This document shows positions 21,234 through 32,522 of a DNA stretch of 46,108 bases, piece after piece (positions within the stretch are counted from its first letter, which is position 1; each line of letters starts with the position of its first letter). The position numbers and the translations under genes are program-made. The stretch is from Adiantum capillus-veneris (Eukaryota; Streptophyta; Polypodiopsida; Polypodiales; Pteridaceae): assembly GCA_014529385.2 (NCBI GenBank), contig JABFUD020000293.1:1-46108 (forward strand). Direction: 5' to 3'. The notes under the pieces are model-generated. The model made no database searches and had not been told where the DNA came from. It was given only the letters and a program-made list of their open reading frames with translations.

Positions 21234-23331
21234 ATGGTGAAAGGACAAGAGTGGAGTTATGTGCATGAGTTGAAAGCTGGGAGAAATACATCTCGACTTA
21301 AATGTAAATCCTCTGGCCACGAGTTCAGTGGTAATGCAACCAAAATTAAAGATCATTTATTTAAAGTCCCTGGCAATGTTGAAAAGTGCGGGGCACCACC
21401 AAAAGATATTCATGAAAAATTTTCCATGTATTCTCGCAAAGAATAGCTGATTCTTGCAGCTAAACATAAAGGTGATGTTTCTAAAGATATTCATGCGAAT
21501 ATTGAACCATCTATATGCAATGAGGCAACAGAAGAGGTGTGTACCACTCAAGTAAACGATCAAAGTTCTCAATTGAACCCTCTTCATGGACATGCTTCTA
21601 CATCAGGAGAGTTTCCTAGCACAAGCAAATCCGGCAGAGCGTCATCCAATGGACAGACAATGCCTGAAGCATTAGGTAAACAATGGTTTCTTGAGTTCCA
21701 TTTAAAATGGACACAAGAATTTGTTGCGTGTGGCATATCGTTCAATGCTATGCGCAATCCAATATTTCAAGATGCTTTGATGAGTACAGCCAAAAAAGGA
21801 TTTGTGCTTCCTGACTATAACAAGATGCGAACTGAATATCTTGATAAAGTCAAAGACAGTACTGAAGCCATTCTCAAACGCACAGTTCTAGAGTTTGTTC
21901 CAGCATATGGATGCACCATAGCATTGGATGGATGGACTAACTGTAAGAAAAAACCTTTAATCAATGTAATGCTTATTAACCCTAGAGGGGCTATGTTCGT
22001 GGAAGCAATTGACAGCTCATTGAAAGAGAAGACTATCACCTACCTAGAAGGGGTGTATGAGCGTGCAATTGCAAAGGCAGGTGGACCAAAGAATGTGACT
22101 GCTATTGTCCCAGATAATGCGGCCAACTACAAAGGAGCAGGAAGAGCTATTCAAGTCAAGTATCTGGAGATTTCTTGGGTACCATGTGCAACTCACACTT
22201 TAAATTTTCTTTTAAAAGATATTGGTAAAATGGCATGTGTGAAGCAAAATTTATTGGATGCAAATCATGTGGTGAAATTCATTAGAGAGCATCAATTTTC
22301 GTATGCTCTTTTTTGAACCAAGTCACTAAATAAAGCTTTGCAAATATTTTGCGTGACAAGGTTTGCTATGGCATACTATGTTCTTGCTGCTTTGCAAGAT
22401 TTGAAGCCTGCATTGATGGAAACCTTAGCAGACAGAAGATGGGATGGATGGCTCAGCAAGTATCCAAGTTATCAGGAAGCAGCTGGTCGATGTGCGCAAA
22501 TAGTAAACTCGCCAGTCTTTTGGCGTAATGTAGAAAGAATAGTAACTGTGTCAAAGCCATTTGTAGATCTTTTGAGAGCAGTTGACAAAGATTCTTTTAT
22601 TTTTGGTCGGTCTACTGGTATATGTCAGAGGCTATACGCAAGCTAAGAGAAAATGTCAGTTTTGGTGCAAAGGATAAAGCTACCATGATTATAATTGTTA
22701 ACAAGCGTTGGGTGCAGTTGCATACGCCATTGCATGGTGCGGCTTTTGTATTGGATCATAAGTTTCAAAAGCATCCGCAATTTGCCAGCAAAGAAGTTAT
22801 GTCCGACTTCAAAACAGTGTGCTCCCAACTCTTAGGGCACTAAGATGGAAAAACGGCTTTTCATCAGCGAGTAGATTATGCCAACAGAACTGGTATGTTT
22901 CAGGATCCGTGGCATATAGATGCCATTGGCATAACTAGTGCACCTTTATGGTGGAAGGAGTATGGTGGAGAGAAAGTGGAGTTGCAACACATTGCAGTTA
23001 GAGTTTTATCAGTAGCTGCATCAAGTGGAAGTTGTGAGCGAAACTGGTCAGCATTCTCGACTTTGTGCACACTAAAAAGCGAAACAGACCTCATACTAAA
23101 CGGGCTGCTGATTCGGTGTATGTTTTTTGCAATATGAGACTTATTTATAAGCCTCAAAACATTGCAACTAGAGCCGCTCAAAAGCAATATGGAGTCTTCC
23201 AAACGCATGAAGCTATTTCTGCAGAAGTTGATGATGATGATGATATGGAATGGGAGATAGTTTCAGAATGCTCAGATATGGACGAAGTAGATGATATGGT
23301 TGCAGTTTTTGAAGATGGAGATGATTTTTGA
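21234..23331 (+). pseudogene. hAT-family transposase (BED + DUF659 + dimerisation domain), broken
   Basis: The cut-and-paste transposase of a plant hAT element. From the ATG at 21234 the order is a BED-type zinc finger (LKCKSSGHEFSG ... KIKDHL, about 21295-21360), a spacer, then DUF659 (about 21690-22200) with TIALDGWTNCKKKPLINVM, VPDNAANYKGAG and VPCATHTLNFLLKDIG. The mid-region has TRFAMAYYVLAAL. The C-terminal dimerisation domain has WWKEYGGE, LSVAASSGSCERNWSAFS and TKKRNRPHTKRA, and the protein ends in an acidic tail. In-frame stops are at 21444 (TAG), 22314 (TGA) and 22841 (TAA), with frameshifts near 22620 and 23060. No introns are needed. Terminal inverted repeats and the 8-bp target duplication could not be found by eye, so the element limits are unknown. 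Confidence 0.85.
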
Positions 23332-23603
23332 GAGTACCATTGTAATACTTACTCAACAAGTTTTTTGTATATGATGAAAGAAAGTGTTATCTCGTTGTCG
23401 TTCACATCAAAACCTCTCTCTTTATCTCTCTCTCTCAGCCGCACATATTCACTCACACTCAAATATAAACTGCCAATAATATCTTGTCGAATAAAAATTA
23501 CATAAAGTCGATGTAGGTTTGAAATTACAACAAGGTTCTGGGAAATTACTCAATCGAAAAGAGTTTGATATAATTTTGAGATTACAAAAAGCTTCTGAGT
23601 GAC
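23332..23603. other. Short gap between convergent hAT and kinase genes
   Basis: Contains a CTCTCTCTTTATCTCTCTCTCTC stretch and AT-rich sequence. Presumably the shared 3' flank of the two genes. Confidence 0.4.
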
Positions 23604-25946
23604 TTATGAGTTTGATAGATTTGCTATAAGTTCGTCTATGGTAAAATCTGTAATTCCTAGCTCAAGGGATGGTTGAGCAACATCTTTATGTGAAGTGGTA
23701 GTATCATCTGGCAAAGGTCCATACAATGATTCATATCGTTGAAGCTTTGCTTGTGCATCACTTAACTCTATTTCAAGCTCAAGAATACGGCCACGAAGCA
23801 TGTCCGGTGTTTCTCCTTGGCTGGCAAGGTCTTGTCCTTGGCTGGCTAATTCAGTCAGTGTTTCTGACTCTTCAGGAAGTAAAACAATAGGACGCTTGAG
23901 AGGAGGCATTGGATTATTTGCATTGCGTGCTGCCACCTTTTCTGCAATGCGTCCACGTCCAATGCCAGCGGTGCCTGGATGATCTGACCAATCCACTCTC
24001 TTCAGCAAAACATATCGAACATAGCATTGCTGGATAAAGTAAATTGCTTCTTGGTTGTTGTTTGGTAGGCATCTCTCTTGTCGTATAAACCTTTGCAGCA
24101 ATACACGTGCCAGTCCTTTATGTTGCAAATCAAAGATCTTTAACGAAGTTGTATCTTTTGCATTGCCACTTATTTGAAATAGTTGATGGCATACAAAGTG
24201 ATTAGGGCAAAGATTTTTACACTCTCTAAGGGTTAATGGTTCGCCCTGCAGCTCAGATTCATCTTCTTCAATGTTGGCAATAGTAGAAAGATCTGCTTGT
24301 CCATATCTAACTTGTTCTTCTTTAAAAATTACCCGAGCTTCAGCGTGGTTGAGTTCTTCTTCCATATCTACATATCAGGTGAACAGGTCATTACTTTTAA
24401 ATACCCATTCAATTAATTTTACATTGGATAGTATATCAAATGACAAACATAGATATTTTGTTCAATTAAACATACAATTAAATCTGACACCAAAAGTAAA
24501 AACAATGATGAAATCATGAGACTGTGTTTTCATTAATCATCAGCTGGTCGTAAGCCAGATTTCATTACAATGTTGTTACCCACTCTATGGCACCATTTAA
24601 ACATAAGGAGAGATCAAAAGCATTAGGCCGGGTTTTGGGGTTTTTTGCGCTTACCGGCTTCAAGATGAGCAAGTACATTACTCAAAAAATGTCTCTTGCT
24701 TTGTTCTTGGGGCTCTGGTAAGCACTTCAAAATGCGTTTACATGTATGACACATGGAATAAATATCCATAGCTTTGGTCCAGGAGGGAGGATTACTAGAT
24801 ATACATTCGGAGGCTTCCCATGGATAATCTCTCTCATATTGTTTTCTAGTTTCTATCTGCATATCACGTAGAGGAGGAAAACCCCCTGTCGTATTTATTT
24901 TGGTGCATGAACCCCAATCCACAATGCCGGTGTAAACACCTTTTTTGCCAAAATGCAGCATCATATTCCGAGAGTGTAGATCATTGTGGAGGTAGTTATG
25001 CGTATGTATATACTTCAGAGTTTGAAGGAGAGCATTGATGATCTGCAAAATATTCTCTTGGAATAGCTCTATTGTTCCTGCAGTGAGTACATAATCGCGA
25101 ATGACAGGCTGGCTACCGTCTGCACTGCATTCTTTGATCCATTGCTCCACATGGCCGCCATTCCAAAATCGTGAAATGAGCATTGGTCGCTCCACGTGGT
25201 GCACCATGGCAAGAGGGTAGATAATACCTCGATGTGAAATATCCAAAATTGTTGCTTCGTCTTTGACCTGTTGCTCCATGGTGGGCCCATGTAAGTGTAC
25301 TTTGAACACTTTTGCAGCATACACTTGATCTTTGAAATCGGGATGTGTGATGCCCACACGCTTCACATGTGCCCATCTTCGCTCTCCCAGTTGTGGAGCT
25401 TGGATATTGAAGATGGCTGTGTCGGGTAAAAGGTGTAAAATAGGTGGTAGGTGAAAGAGGTCTAATGTAGCAACGGATGACGTTGCAGGCTCTGTTCTAA
25501 GAATGATTTCTGGTTCAACAGCAGCTTCAGAAGAGGTGGCTTCCACTCTTGCACGCTTTGCTGCTCTTTCTAACTTTTCCTTGCTCTTGAACTCCATGTA
25601 AAGCTGTTGCACAAGATGTATACGCTCAGCTATGTTTGGCAAGGAAGTAATTGCATGATGTTTCAGTTCTTGAAAGTTTTTCATGATCTGTCCAAATGGT
25701 TTGTTTGACCATGTTTACTAAAGCACCTGATGTCAGGAGGGATATGTCAAAAATAGCTGGTGCAAACTCTGCCTGGAGCTACTCAAACACAGACTTGGTT
25801 AGAGTCTCTGTAAGCTGATAAAAATTCTCCGGAGCGACAGGGTTTAAACAACGCCTAATCTCTGCCTCTGACGTGTAATGGAAGTGTCTCACAATCACTT
25901 CGGAGATGAACTTTCGTTGATGTTTCGCTAGCTTCGTGTCTGCCAT
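23604..25946 (-). pseudogene. Atypical protein kinase gene with C-terminal coiled coil, 5' exon damaged
   Basis: The ATG at 25946 opens a frame (MADTKLAKHQRKF...) with one TAG at codon 56 (25781-25779). Near 25680 reading passes to the frame of the 353-codon kinase exon. That exon shows kinase landmarks: YAAKVFK (beta-3 lysine), EATILDISHRGIIYPL (helix C and beta-4), LISRFWNGG (hinge), YLHNDLHSRNM (catalytic loop with HND for HRD), GIVDWGSC (DWG for DFG) and AMDIYSM (helix F). A GTAAGC donor at 24654 and a TATGTAG acceptor at 24368 remove 287 bases and join in phase to a 254-residue exon. That exon has a repeated LASQG and a coiled coil (RILELEIELSDAQAKLQ), ending at TAA 23604-23606. Lysine, helix-C glutamate and both aspartates remain, so catalysis is possible. 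The downstream exons are intact, which is notable among decayed neighbours. Confidence 0.62.
24368..24654 (-). other. Intron of the kinase gene
   Basis: Minus-strand donor GCCG|GTAAGCGC and acceptor TATGTAG|ATATGG. Removing it joins ...HLEA to (D)MEEELNH in frame, phase 1. Without splicing the kinase frame ends 13 codons later at TAA. Confidence 0.7.
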
Positions 25947-26159
25947 ATCTGTATGACAAAATTATAAATTAAGAATCTTACAAAAAGATTGTACACCATA
26001 GTAACATAGTTATTATATAATGAGTGTTAACCCTATATATATTAAATGATGATACCCATTTATTAAACAATATTAAATTATTACAAATTAAAGAGAAAAT
26101 CTTATGATTACAAAAAACATTGTGCGAATCGACCATGAAAATTAAAAGAAAGAGAGAGA

Positions 26160-26211
<52 letters not shown>

Positions 26212-27121
26212 GGCCAGGAGGAGTGTGAGATGCTCTCAGCACAAGAACTCGACCCTGCTATGTGCAGAAGTGTGAGATGATGAAAGAAATTACATCTAAC
26301 GGGTTGAAAAATCGTACATATGAACAGCTCAGCTAGGGTGAGATATTCTCAGCACTAGTCCTGGATGCTGTTGTAAAATAGATTGATATTTTTTATCAAT
26401 CTAATCCCTGATAAAGTGTGTGGAACTCACAACACAACTATCAGCGGATAAATTAACAATTGCAGATGTAAGTTACCTATCATATGTGTTTACGTCCAAA
26501 CAACACCAAGTCATTTAATGATGTAAAATGATGTTCTTTTGGAATATGAAACACACAAAGTATGTCACATTAAGATGAAGAGGGCATGAAAATTATGCAC
26601 TCTTCACTCTTAATATAACGAGTGGTAACGATGTGTTTCTATGTAACACATATGAAAAAAACTTATCTAAAAGCAAAAATTTTATAACTACTCCTAATGG
26701 AGTGCATGGCGCACCTAGGTGAACCTCAGGAAACAGCTGTCTACCATTTTAAATCTAAATCAGCTAATGGAATCCTTCCCTATCTCCTGCCTAAAACATC
26801 TCCTCATGGCCCTGCTCTGCCACAATGCCAGCAAACCACACTCTGCGCCTCTGAGATCTACCTAATACACCAACCTGTGTATGCAATGATGAACTCGCAT
26901 TCCAAGATGCCATAATTGAGTGTAAAAGGAGTCTACAGATCATCCCACACAAAGTGTAAATGCATTGTCCACAAGAGCATAACCGCTCAACACACTACAA
27001 AAGAAAACTAACTGATCAAACACCTACCACCAAAACTATGGCAAACATCACACATGCACTGGATGCACCACATGTGCCCTCTTGCTGATTCTCTTTCAAA
27101 CGACATATTTCTTGTTTGGGG
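25947..27121. other. Non-coding region upstream of the kinase gene
   Basis: AT-rich, with a (GA)n tract at about 26150-26210 and a 10-bp perfect hairpin (TAGATTGATA / TATCAATCTA, 26379-26403). GTGAGATGCTCTCAGCAC (about 26226) and GTGAGATATTCTCAGCAC (about 26338) are near duplicates. No convincing gene. Confidence 0.45.
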
Positions 27122-27577
27122 AGATGGTATTCAACCATTGAAAGAGAGGCAGTCGGAATGGTGTTCAATGCTACAAAGTTTAGACGTTATTTGCTAAGGA
27201 AGCTCTTTCACTTCTTTATAGATCTTCGGCACTCCCTAGCAAAATAACCAAGTCCATAGCCTGGTTCATATACAAGCATATCATATGTTGGTATGGTTGT
27301 CCCTTAGAGATATTTTTAGATCAAGGAACTCATTTCATAAATGATACTATCTAGATATTGATTAAAATATTTTCTATCAAGCATTGGAAATCCACATCAT
27401 CTTGTCCCATATATAATCGACAAGCTAAAAGTAATAACAAGACCATCAAGACTATTTTGGCAAAGTTCAAAAGGATTGTTCATAATAAAAACATAATCAG
27501 TGTCATAAAATCTAGTACCCAACCAAATGATTTTCTCGTATTAAACTTGTCATTTAATGTGGAAGAATAAACAAGAA

Positions 27578-27782
27578 CAAGGGACCAAGAGGAGACACAT
27601 GCTTCTAGACCAAAAGGAGAAATGGTTGCATCTCAATAGGGGTCCAAAAGGAGAGGGTCTACCAAAGAGCAATGTGCAATAAGTGCTTCTAGATTTACCT
27701 CAACAAGGGACCAAGAGGAGAGATGGTTACATCTCAATAGGGGTCCAAAAGGAGGTAATCTATCAAAGAGCAACGTGCATCT
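27578..27782 (+). repeat. Tandem duplication inside the solo LTR
   Basis: AAGGGACCAAGAGGAGA ... ATCTCAATAGGGGTCCAAAAGGAG occurs twice, starting near 27580 and 27704. Confidence 0.7.
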
Positions 27783-27952
27783 AATGGATCTTAAAATACC
27801 TTAGGGTTAGCTTCATTAAATACATCAAAAGTTAGTGTTAAAAATTCCTTTGACCTTAGGCAAGCTAGGGTGACCTTAGGTGGGGATCCTACCCAAGCAT
27901 GAGGTGCTAAGGTGCTTAAGGTATTTGTGGGAACCTTGCCTAAGCTTGAGGT

Positions 27953-28095
27953 GCTTCTCATGCTTAAATGACTAAGGTGCTTGAAGTGTTCAATTCAAAA
28001 ATGATCTCTCAAGAGGCATAAACGGTTTTCATGCTTAAATGACTAGGTGCTTGAAGTGTTCAATTTAAACATGATATCTTAAGAAGCATAAAGGA
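27953..28095 (+). repeat. Tandem duplication (about 72 bp) inside the solo LTR
   Basis: TCATGCTTAAATGACTAAGG ... AGAGGCATAAACGG is repeated with small changes, starting near 27956 and 28029. Confidence 0.75.
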
Positions 28096-28265
28096 CACAT
28101 GTCAAGGTCCTCCACATGTGGCCCTCAAGATGTGCTTGAATCCTATTGGATAGGATTTAAAGGGGTGGTCCAATGAGAATTTAGATGCATAAAAATAAAT
28201 AATTAAGTTCTTTCTTTCAAAGAGGAAAAAGAGGACACATGTCCATATGATATAATTTAATAATA

Positions 28266-28318
28266 TGAGAGAGAGAGAGAGAGAGGGGGGGGGGGGGGGG
28301 GGGGGGGGGTGGGGGGGG
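28266..28318 (+). repeat. (GA)n followed by poly-G
   Basis: About nine GA units, then 25 G, one T and 8 G. Low complexity within the solo LTR. Confidence 0.9.
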
Positions 28319-29560
28319 AAGCATGAGAGGGGGTATACTCTCCCACAGACACACACACACTCTCATTGTGGGAAGTGCAAAGTGCAAGAGCTACATCTCC
28401 TTCTTCAAGCTTGTTGAGAAGTGGAGAGCCTACACCAGCACTCTTGGCTACGGAATGCAAATCCAACCAAAATCCATGCTTCAATGCTTAAGCTTGACAT
28501 CTTCTTCATCTTCATTACTATGCTATTATGCTATGCTAATCAAGAAGAGTGATGATAAGTGAGGACTATTTCTTTATCCTATGGATGATTCATCTTCCTC
28601 TTCCCTACCCTCATTCCCCGTTAGCTCTCTCCACCTTCAAAGGTGTTTGAGGCCTTGGGACCGAGGATTGGGATAGTTAATGCTTTTTGCAAAGTTTATA
28701 TTATGCTTGTGATGCATGAAGCTTTCCATCTTCATTGCATCACCTAGGTCACAGAGAACACCAAGATTGTATTGTATCAAGTCTCTCTCAATGGGAGAAT
28801 ATATAATACAAATGCCTTTTGGAGGGGGGACTAAATCTTGTCCTCAACTATTGTCATGTTCTCTAATACTCTCTCTCTTACAAAAGTATTGTTCATGCCA
28901 AGTTAATTAAGTACTATGTTTATGTTGCTACCATCAACCCTCTATGTTCTCAAAGTAATCTCACAAAAATGCTCACTCAATTCTCTTAATTCCGCTATTC
29001 TCAAAGTTCAAAGGCCATTTCCATTACAATCAAGATAAGAAACTTCAGACAACATTGTGGGCATTTCAAACAACATATAGGATTACCATTGGTATGGAAC
29101 GAAGAGTGTCCTACCACTGGAGTTTGCAGTTCCCAGTCTTAGACTTTCAATAGAACATGATATGGATTATTATTCAAATATGAAGAAAAAGATAGGATGA
29201 ATTATTGAATGCTAGACAAAATCAAGCAAAGAGCGATACTAGAATAAGATGTAGTTCAACAAAGAAGGAGATACTAGCTGAGGGAATTCTCGAAAGGAGG
29301 TTCAATTTTGCTCTATCATTTTAAGTTAGGACCCAAGAAACCCAACGTAAGAATAGGATGGTTAGGACTACATGAAGTGGATTGGGTGTTCTCTAGTGGA
29401 ATAGTAAGACAAAAGGATTTATATAGACTAATGCTACCTATTCTGTATAATGGGGCCAAGATAAAGCTTTATTATTCAGCACCAGTAGGACCCCAAACAC
29501 AACCAGCTCCATTATCAGATACATTAGATCATAAATTGAGGTCATGAATTTATTCTTAAT

Positions 29561-31347
29561 TAGATTTGATCGAAACAAATGCAACAACAACTTTCAAAGC
29601 GTGCTGTTCTGAAACTTATCAGGCATGGGACTCAAAGAGAGAATCTGAAAAGTGGACTAACATCTAAACTAATATAGGCATCAAAATTTGAAGAGTCTAA
29701 TGGTAACTCAACATTAAAGGCCAGATGTATTTAGGAATCAAGATGATAATGATTACAACCTAGGTGCATGACATGTCAATAACAATTGTTATATCCCCAA
29801 GGTGCCAAAGGAGTGGGGCATTCATGGACCAAATTAGAGTTTCCATGCGACCGGTGCACAACCCTAAGACCATTTCATCACATCCTACATACACACACAA
29901 CCTTTTTCACAAGAATTCTTTGTGCAAGTTTGCAACCCTATTCACATCTAGTTTCCATTGCCAAGCTCCTCCAATAAGTTCTTATTCTCCACCTAAGGCA
30001 CTTCTCAGAGATCAGATAAACACCCAAGAGTGCCGCAGCTAGGCAAACAAAATTAGCAGCACAAGAGTTGGAGCTTCAAGATGTACTTCAACCTACAACA
30101 AAATAAAAACAACAAACCACCATCTCTTTTTAGGCCATCAAAATTTATTCCTTCAAAGAGGAAGAGAAGCAACTATTGAACGAGTGGGGCATGCCACTTC
30201 TGCTAGAGTTAGCCAAATCCCCATTGATATGTCTCTGATTGAATAGGTAGTTGAAAACCTTCAACCTAAACACAACAATAATGAGCACCTAAGAGTCTTC
30301 TAATGATCCTAATCTCATCTTGACCTTAGGGATAATAATCTACATGCCATTCTCATTGATTTGTAAAGTTACTTTCATCAGAGAATCGCTCTCATCTTCA
30401 TATAAGTTCTATGAAACATGAGAATTCAAGTTTTGTAATTTCTCTCATTTATCTTAGATTTCAATTGATTTTCAATTAAAAAATATTTTAACCAATGATA
30501 AAATCATGAGGCTTTCCATCAAGGGGGTTAATGTGTGAGCAAGGGAACACATGGGTTATCCTTTCTTAGACTTGCAAACTCATGTATCTAAGAAAGAGAA
30601 GTAGAAGTGAGGCATATGAGGCATGAGAAGCATTAGAGATATTGCAATTGCATCATCTCAACCATGTAAATATTAAGCCCATAAAGGCTTCACCAATACT
30701 TTGTATCAGAGAATCATTGAGTCACAAATCAATAATACAGAGTGGTGATCCTTGATAGCTATTACACAACCCAATTTGGCTGTGTACACATCCCAAACTA
30801 TAAAAAACGGAAAAACTTTGGCTCCATCCATGGAAACATGCATGACATTTTTAGGAATAGAGCATCCATAAGAAAGTCCATGACCTATTCTACGTTAGAG
30901 GGATCATGTGTAGATAATCAATCCGTCACATTTGTTCTATTAGTCCTCCCAAACAAAAGACAAATAATGCAACACAAGGAAAGAAGTTGAAAGAAACTAA
31001 TGGCAAAAGGCTAACACCGCTTTGTTTTCAAAGTAGCATAGCTGGGACAAGCTTAAGAATGAGAGGAAAAGGGAATGGTATTAAGGCCACCAACACAAGG
31101 TGGGAAATTGGCATGTTTGCACCAAATGTGCTTGTCCAAACTTGACAAACTAGAGCACAAGGAGGAGTCAGTTACAAGCTTGAAGCCATCACGTCAATCT
31201 ACTCGATAAAGGCTCACTTGATACAATTGTAAATATAAAAGTTAAAGTTGTGAATCCCGCATTGGTTGTATGTGGTCCTGCTTTTGGTTCCATGTGTTAG
31301 CTTAGCTATAAACATTCCCCCTTCCTAGCTAGTGTCATCCTAAAAGG
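29561..31347. other. Decayed retroelement 3' region, no gene
   Basis: Only short frames. CATCAAGGGGGTTAATGTGTG at about 30518-30537 looks like a polypurine tract followed by an LTR start (TG at 30532). If so, a 3' LTR of the gypsy relic begins there. No partner LTR is present to confirm it. Confidence 0.35.
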
Positions 31348-32522
31348 TTGGTTGAAGGGGTGGAAAGAAAGGCAAAGCCAATACATGAGAGCCTACCTAT
31401 GCGTAAAGAGCCAAGGGTTCTTTGGTTGCAGAGAGGTGGAGTTGTTCCTATGCCCAAGATGCCAACTAAAGAGGTTCCAACTATTGAAGAGGTGCCAAAG
31501 ATGCCAAACAAGGTGAAGGAGATATGTCTAGGTATGGTTGCTAAGGTTTCTTTGGTTTGTGCTAGAGATCAGAAAGTGAGGTTTGTGCTAGAGATGACAA
31601 AGTAAGTTTTGTAGATGAGGTTGAAGCGATGGAGATAGAATGATTAATAGATCTCGTTAGAAGTGGAGGTGGAAACATGCTATAGCAGTTCTTTAGATGC
31701 AGATACAACCTATGAGATAAATTCTTCCTATTTGAGATATGATGATTTTGATCTCTTGCATGTTGGTAAGGGTGTGGTGGATATGTGTGAAGAGCACAAC
31801 AAAGAGCAATCAGTTATGTTGGATGGAAGCCAAATGGAAGTATTCAGGCCTACAAATGAGGATATGTAGGTAAAGATGGTGCATTATGCCTATGGTGAAG
31901 TGGACCCATGTTCTATTTTGGTGGATGGATAGAGATGAATATGTGCATGATGAGGATACAGGATCTTATGAGCAGGGAGATTCTACTGATGTTATGCTCT
32001 AGGATAATGTGGTATGGGATGATTTTCTTTCTTCTTTGTCTGAGGATGTGGTAGTAGAGCAGGTGATTAAAGTAAAGGATGATGAATTTTGCAGGTAAGA
32101 AGTGATGGTTGAGCTATCTAACCACTTTTTGTGGAAGGGCTTCATGATGTTTGGATTGAGAATGCTACATGTATGGAGGCAAGCTTGAAGATGATGATGG
32201 TGGAAGAACCTATGATGGAGGATTGGTCAACACAACAAGTGGGTCCTATTGTGCACAAGGAGGAATCCCTAGTTGCATGACCTTGTCCAAGATTTCAAAA
32301 GAGGTATGTGCTTCATGGTTGAAGGGTATCCTTGTGAGTGCAGTTGTGGGGGTTATCCATCAACGTCAAGTTCTCTCTGCTTTACATGGTTGGGAGGGAG
32401 GGCTAGGTATGTATATAAAACAGGATGGTGTGCACGATGGCACTCCGTTGGAAGGAGGTTGGACGCAGGGTGATGCTTGGAGTGGTGAAGATATGATATG
32501 GGCATTATGTGTACATGGTTGA
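31348..32522 (+). pseudogene. Unrecognised, interrupted open frames
   Basis: 31348-31605 and 31663-31869 share one frame, separated by a stretch with several stops, and 32169-32522 follows. The first has a repetitive MP/VP/K-rich stretch (PKMPTKEVPTIEEVPKMP). The second is acidic with many Asp, Glu and Tyr. They sit between gypsy and copia relics, so a decayed retroelement accessory frame is most likely. No domain is recognised. Confidence 0.3.

Larger units (their letters stand above)
27501..29028. mobile_element. Solo LTR inserted in the gypsy integrase
   Basis: The insert begins TGTCATAAAATC and ends CCATTACA, the TGT...ACA ends of an LTR. The five bases before it are ATCAG and the five after it ATCAA, a target duplication with one change. 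Integrase homology stops and resumes exactly across it. It has no coding region. It carries two internal tandem duplications and a GA/poly-G tract. At 1528 bp it is in the range for a plant LTR. Its coding strand is uncertain. Confidence 0.68.
27122..29560 (+). pseudogene. Ty3/gypsy RNase H-integrase relic split by a solo LTR
   Basis: From 27122 the frame reads WYSTIEREAVGMVF and FRRYLLRKLFHFFID, the RNase H end of a Ty3/gypsy polymerase, to a TAA at 27245. It continues in the integrase core without the zinc-binding and first catalytic part: YGCPLEIFLDQGTHF (second catalytic aspartate region) and YNRQAKSNNKT (the usual YNGQAE..NK motif). At 27500 it is interrupted. It resumes at 29029 with DKKLQTTLWAFQTTY, LPLEFAVPSLRLSIEHDMDYY in a shifted frame, and VRIGWLG ... 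VDWVFSSGIVRQKDL. Many stops and shifts and an internal deletion show long decay. The 3' part of the element probably runs on to about 30530. Confidence 0.78.

Noticed and set aside
23604-25946. Calling a complete kinase-bearing hAT element
   Set aside because: No terminal inverted repeats or 8-bp duplication could be found by eye, so adjacency is all that is shown.
26697-26915. 72-codon plus-strand frame
   Set aside because: No motif, no splice or promoter signals, and average length for chance in this composition.
30518-31330. Annotating a full 3' LTR after the polypurine-like tract
   Set aside because: Only the presumed start is visible. There is no second copy and no convincing end.
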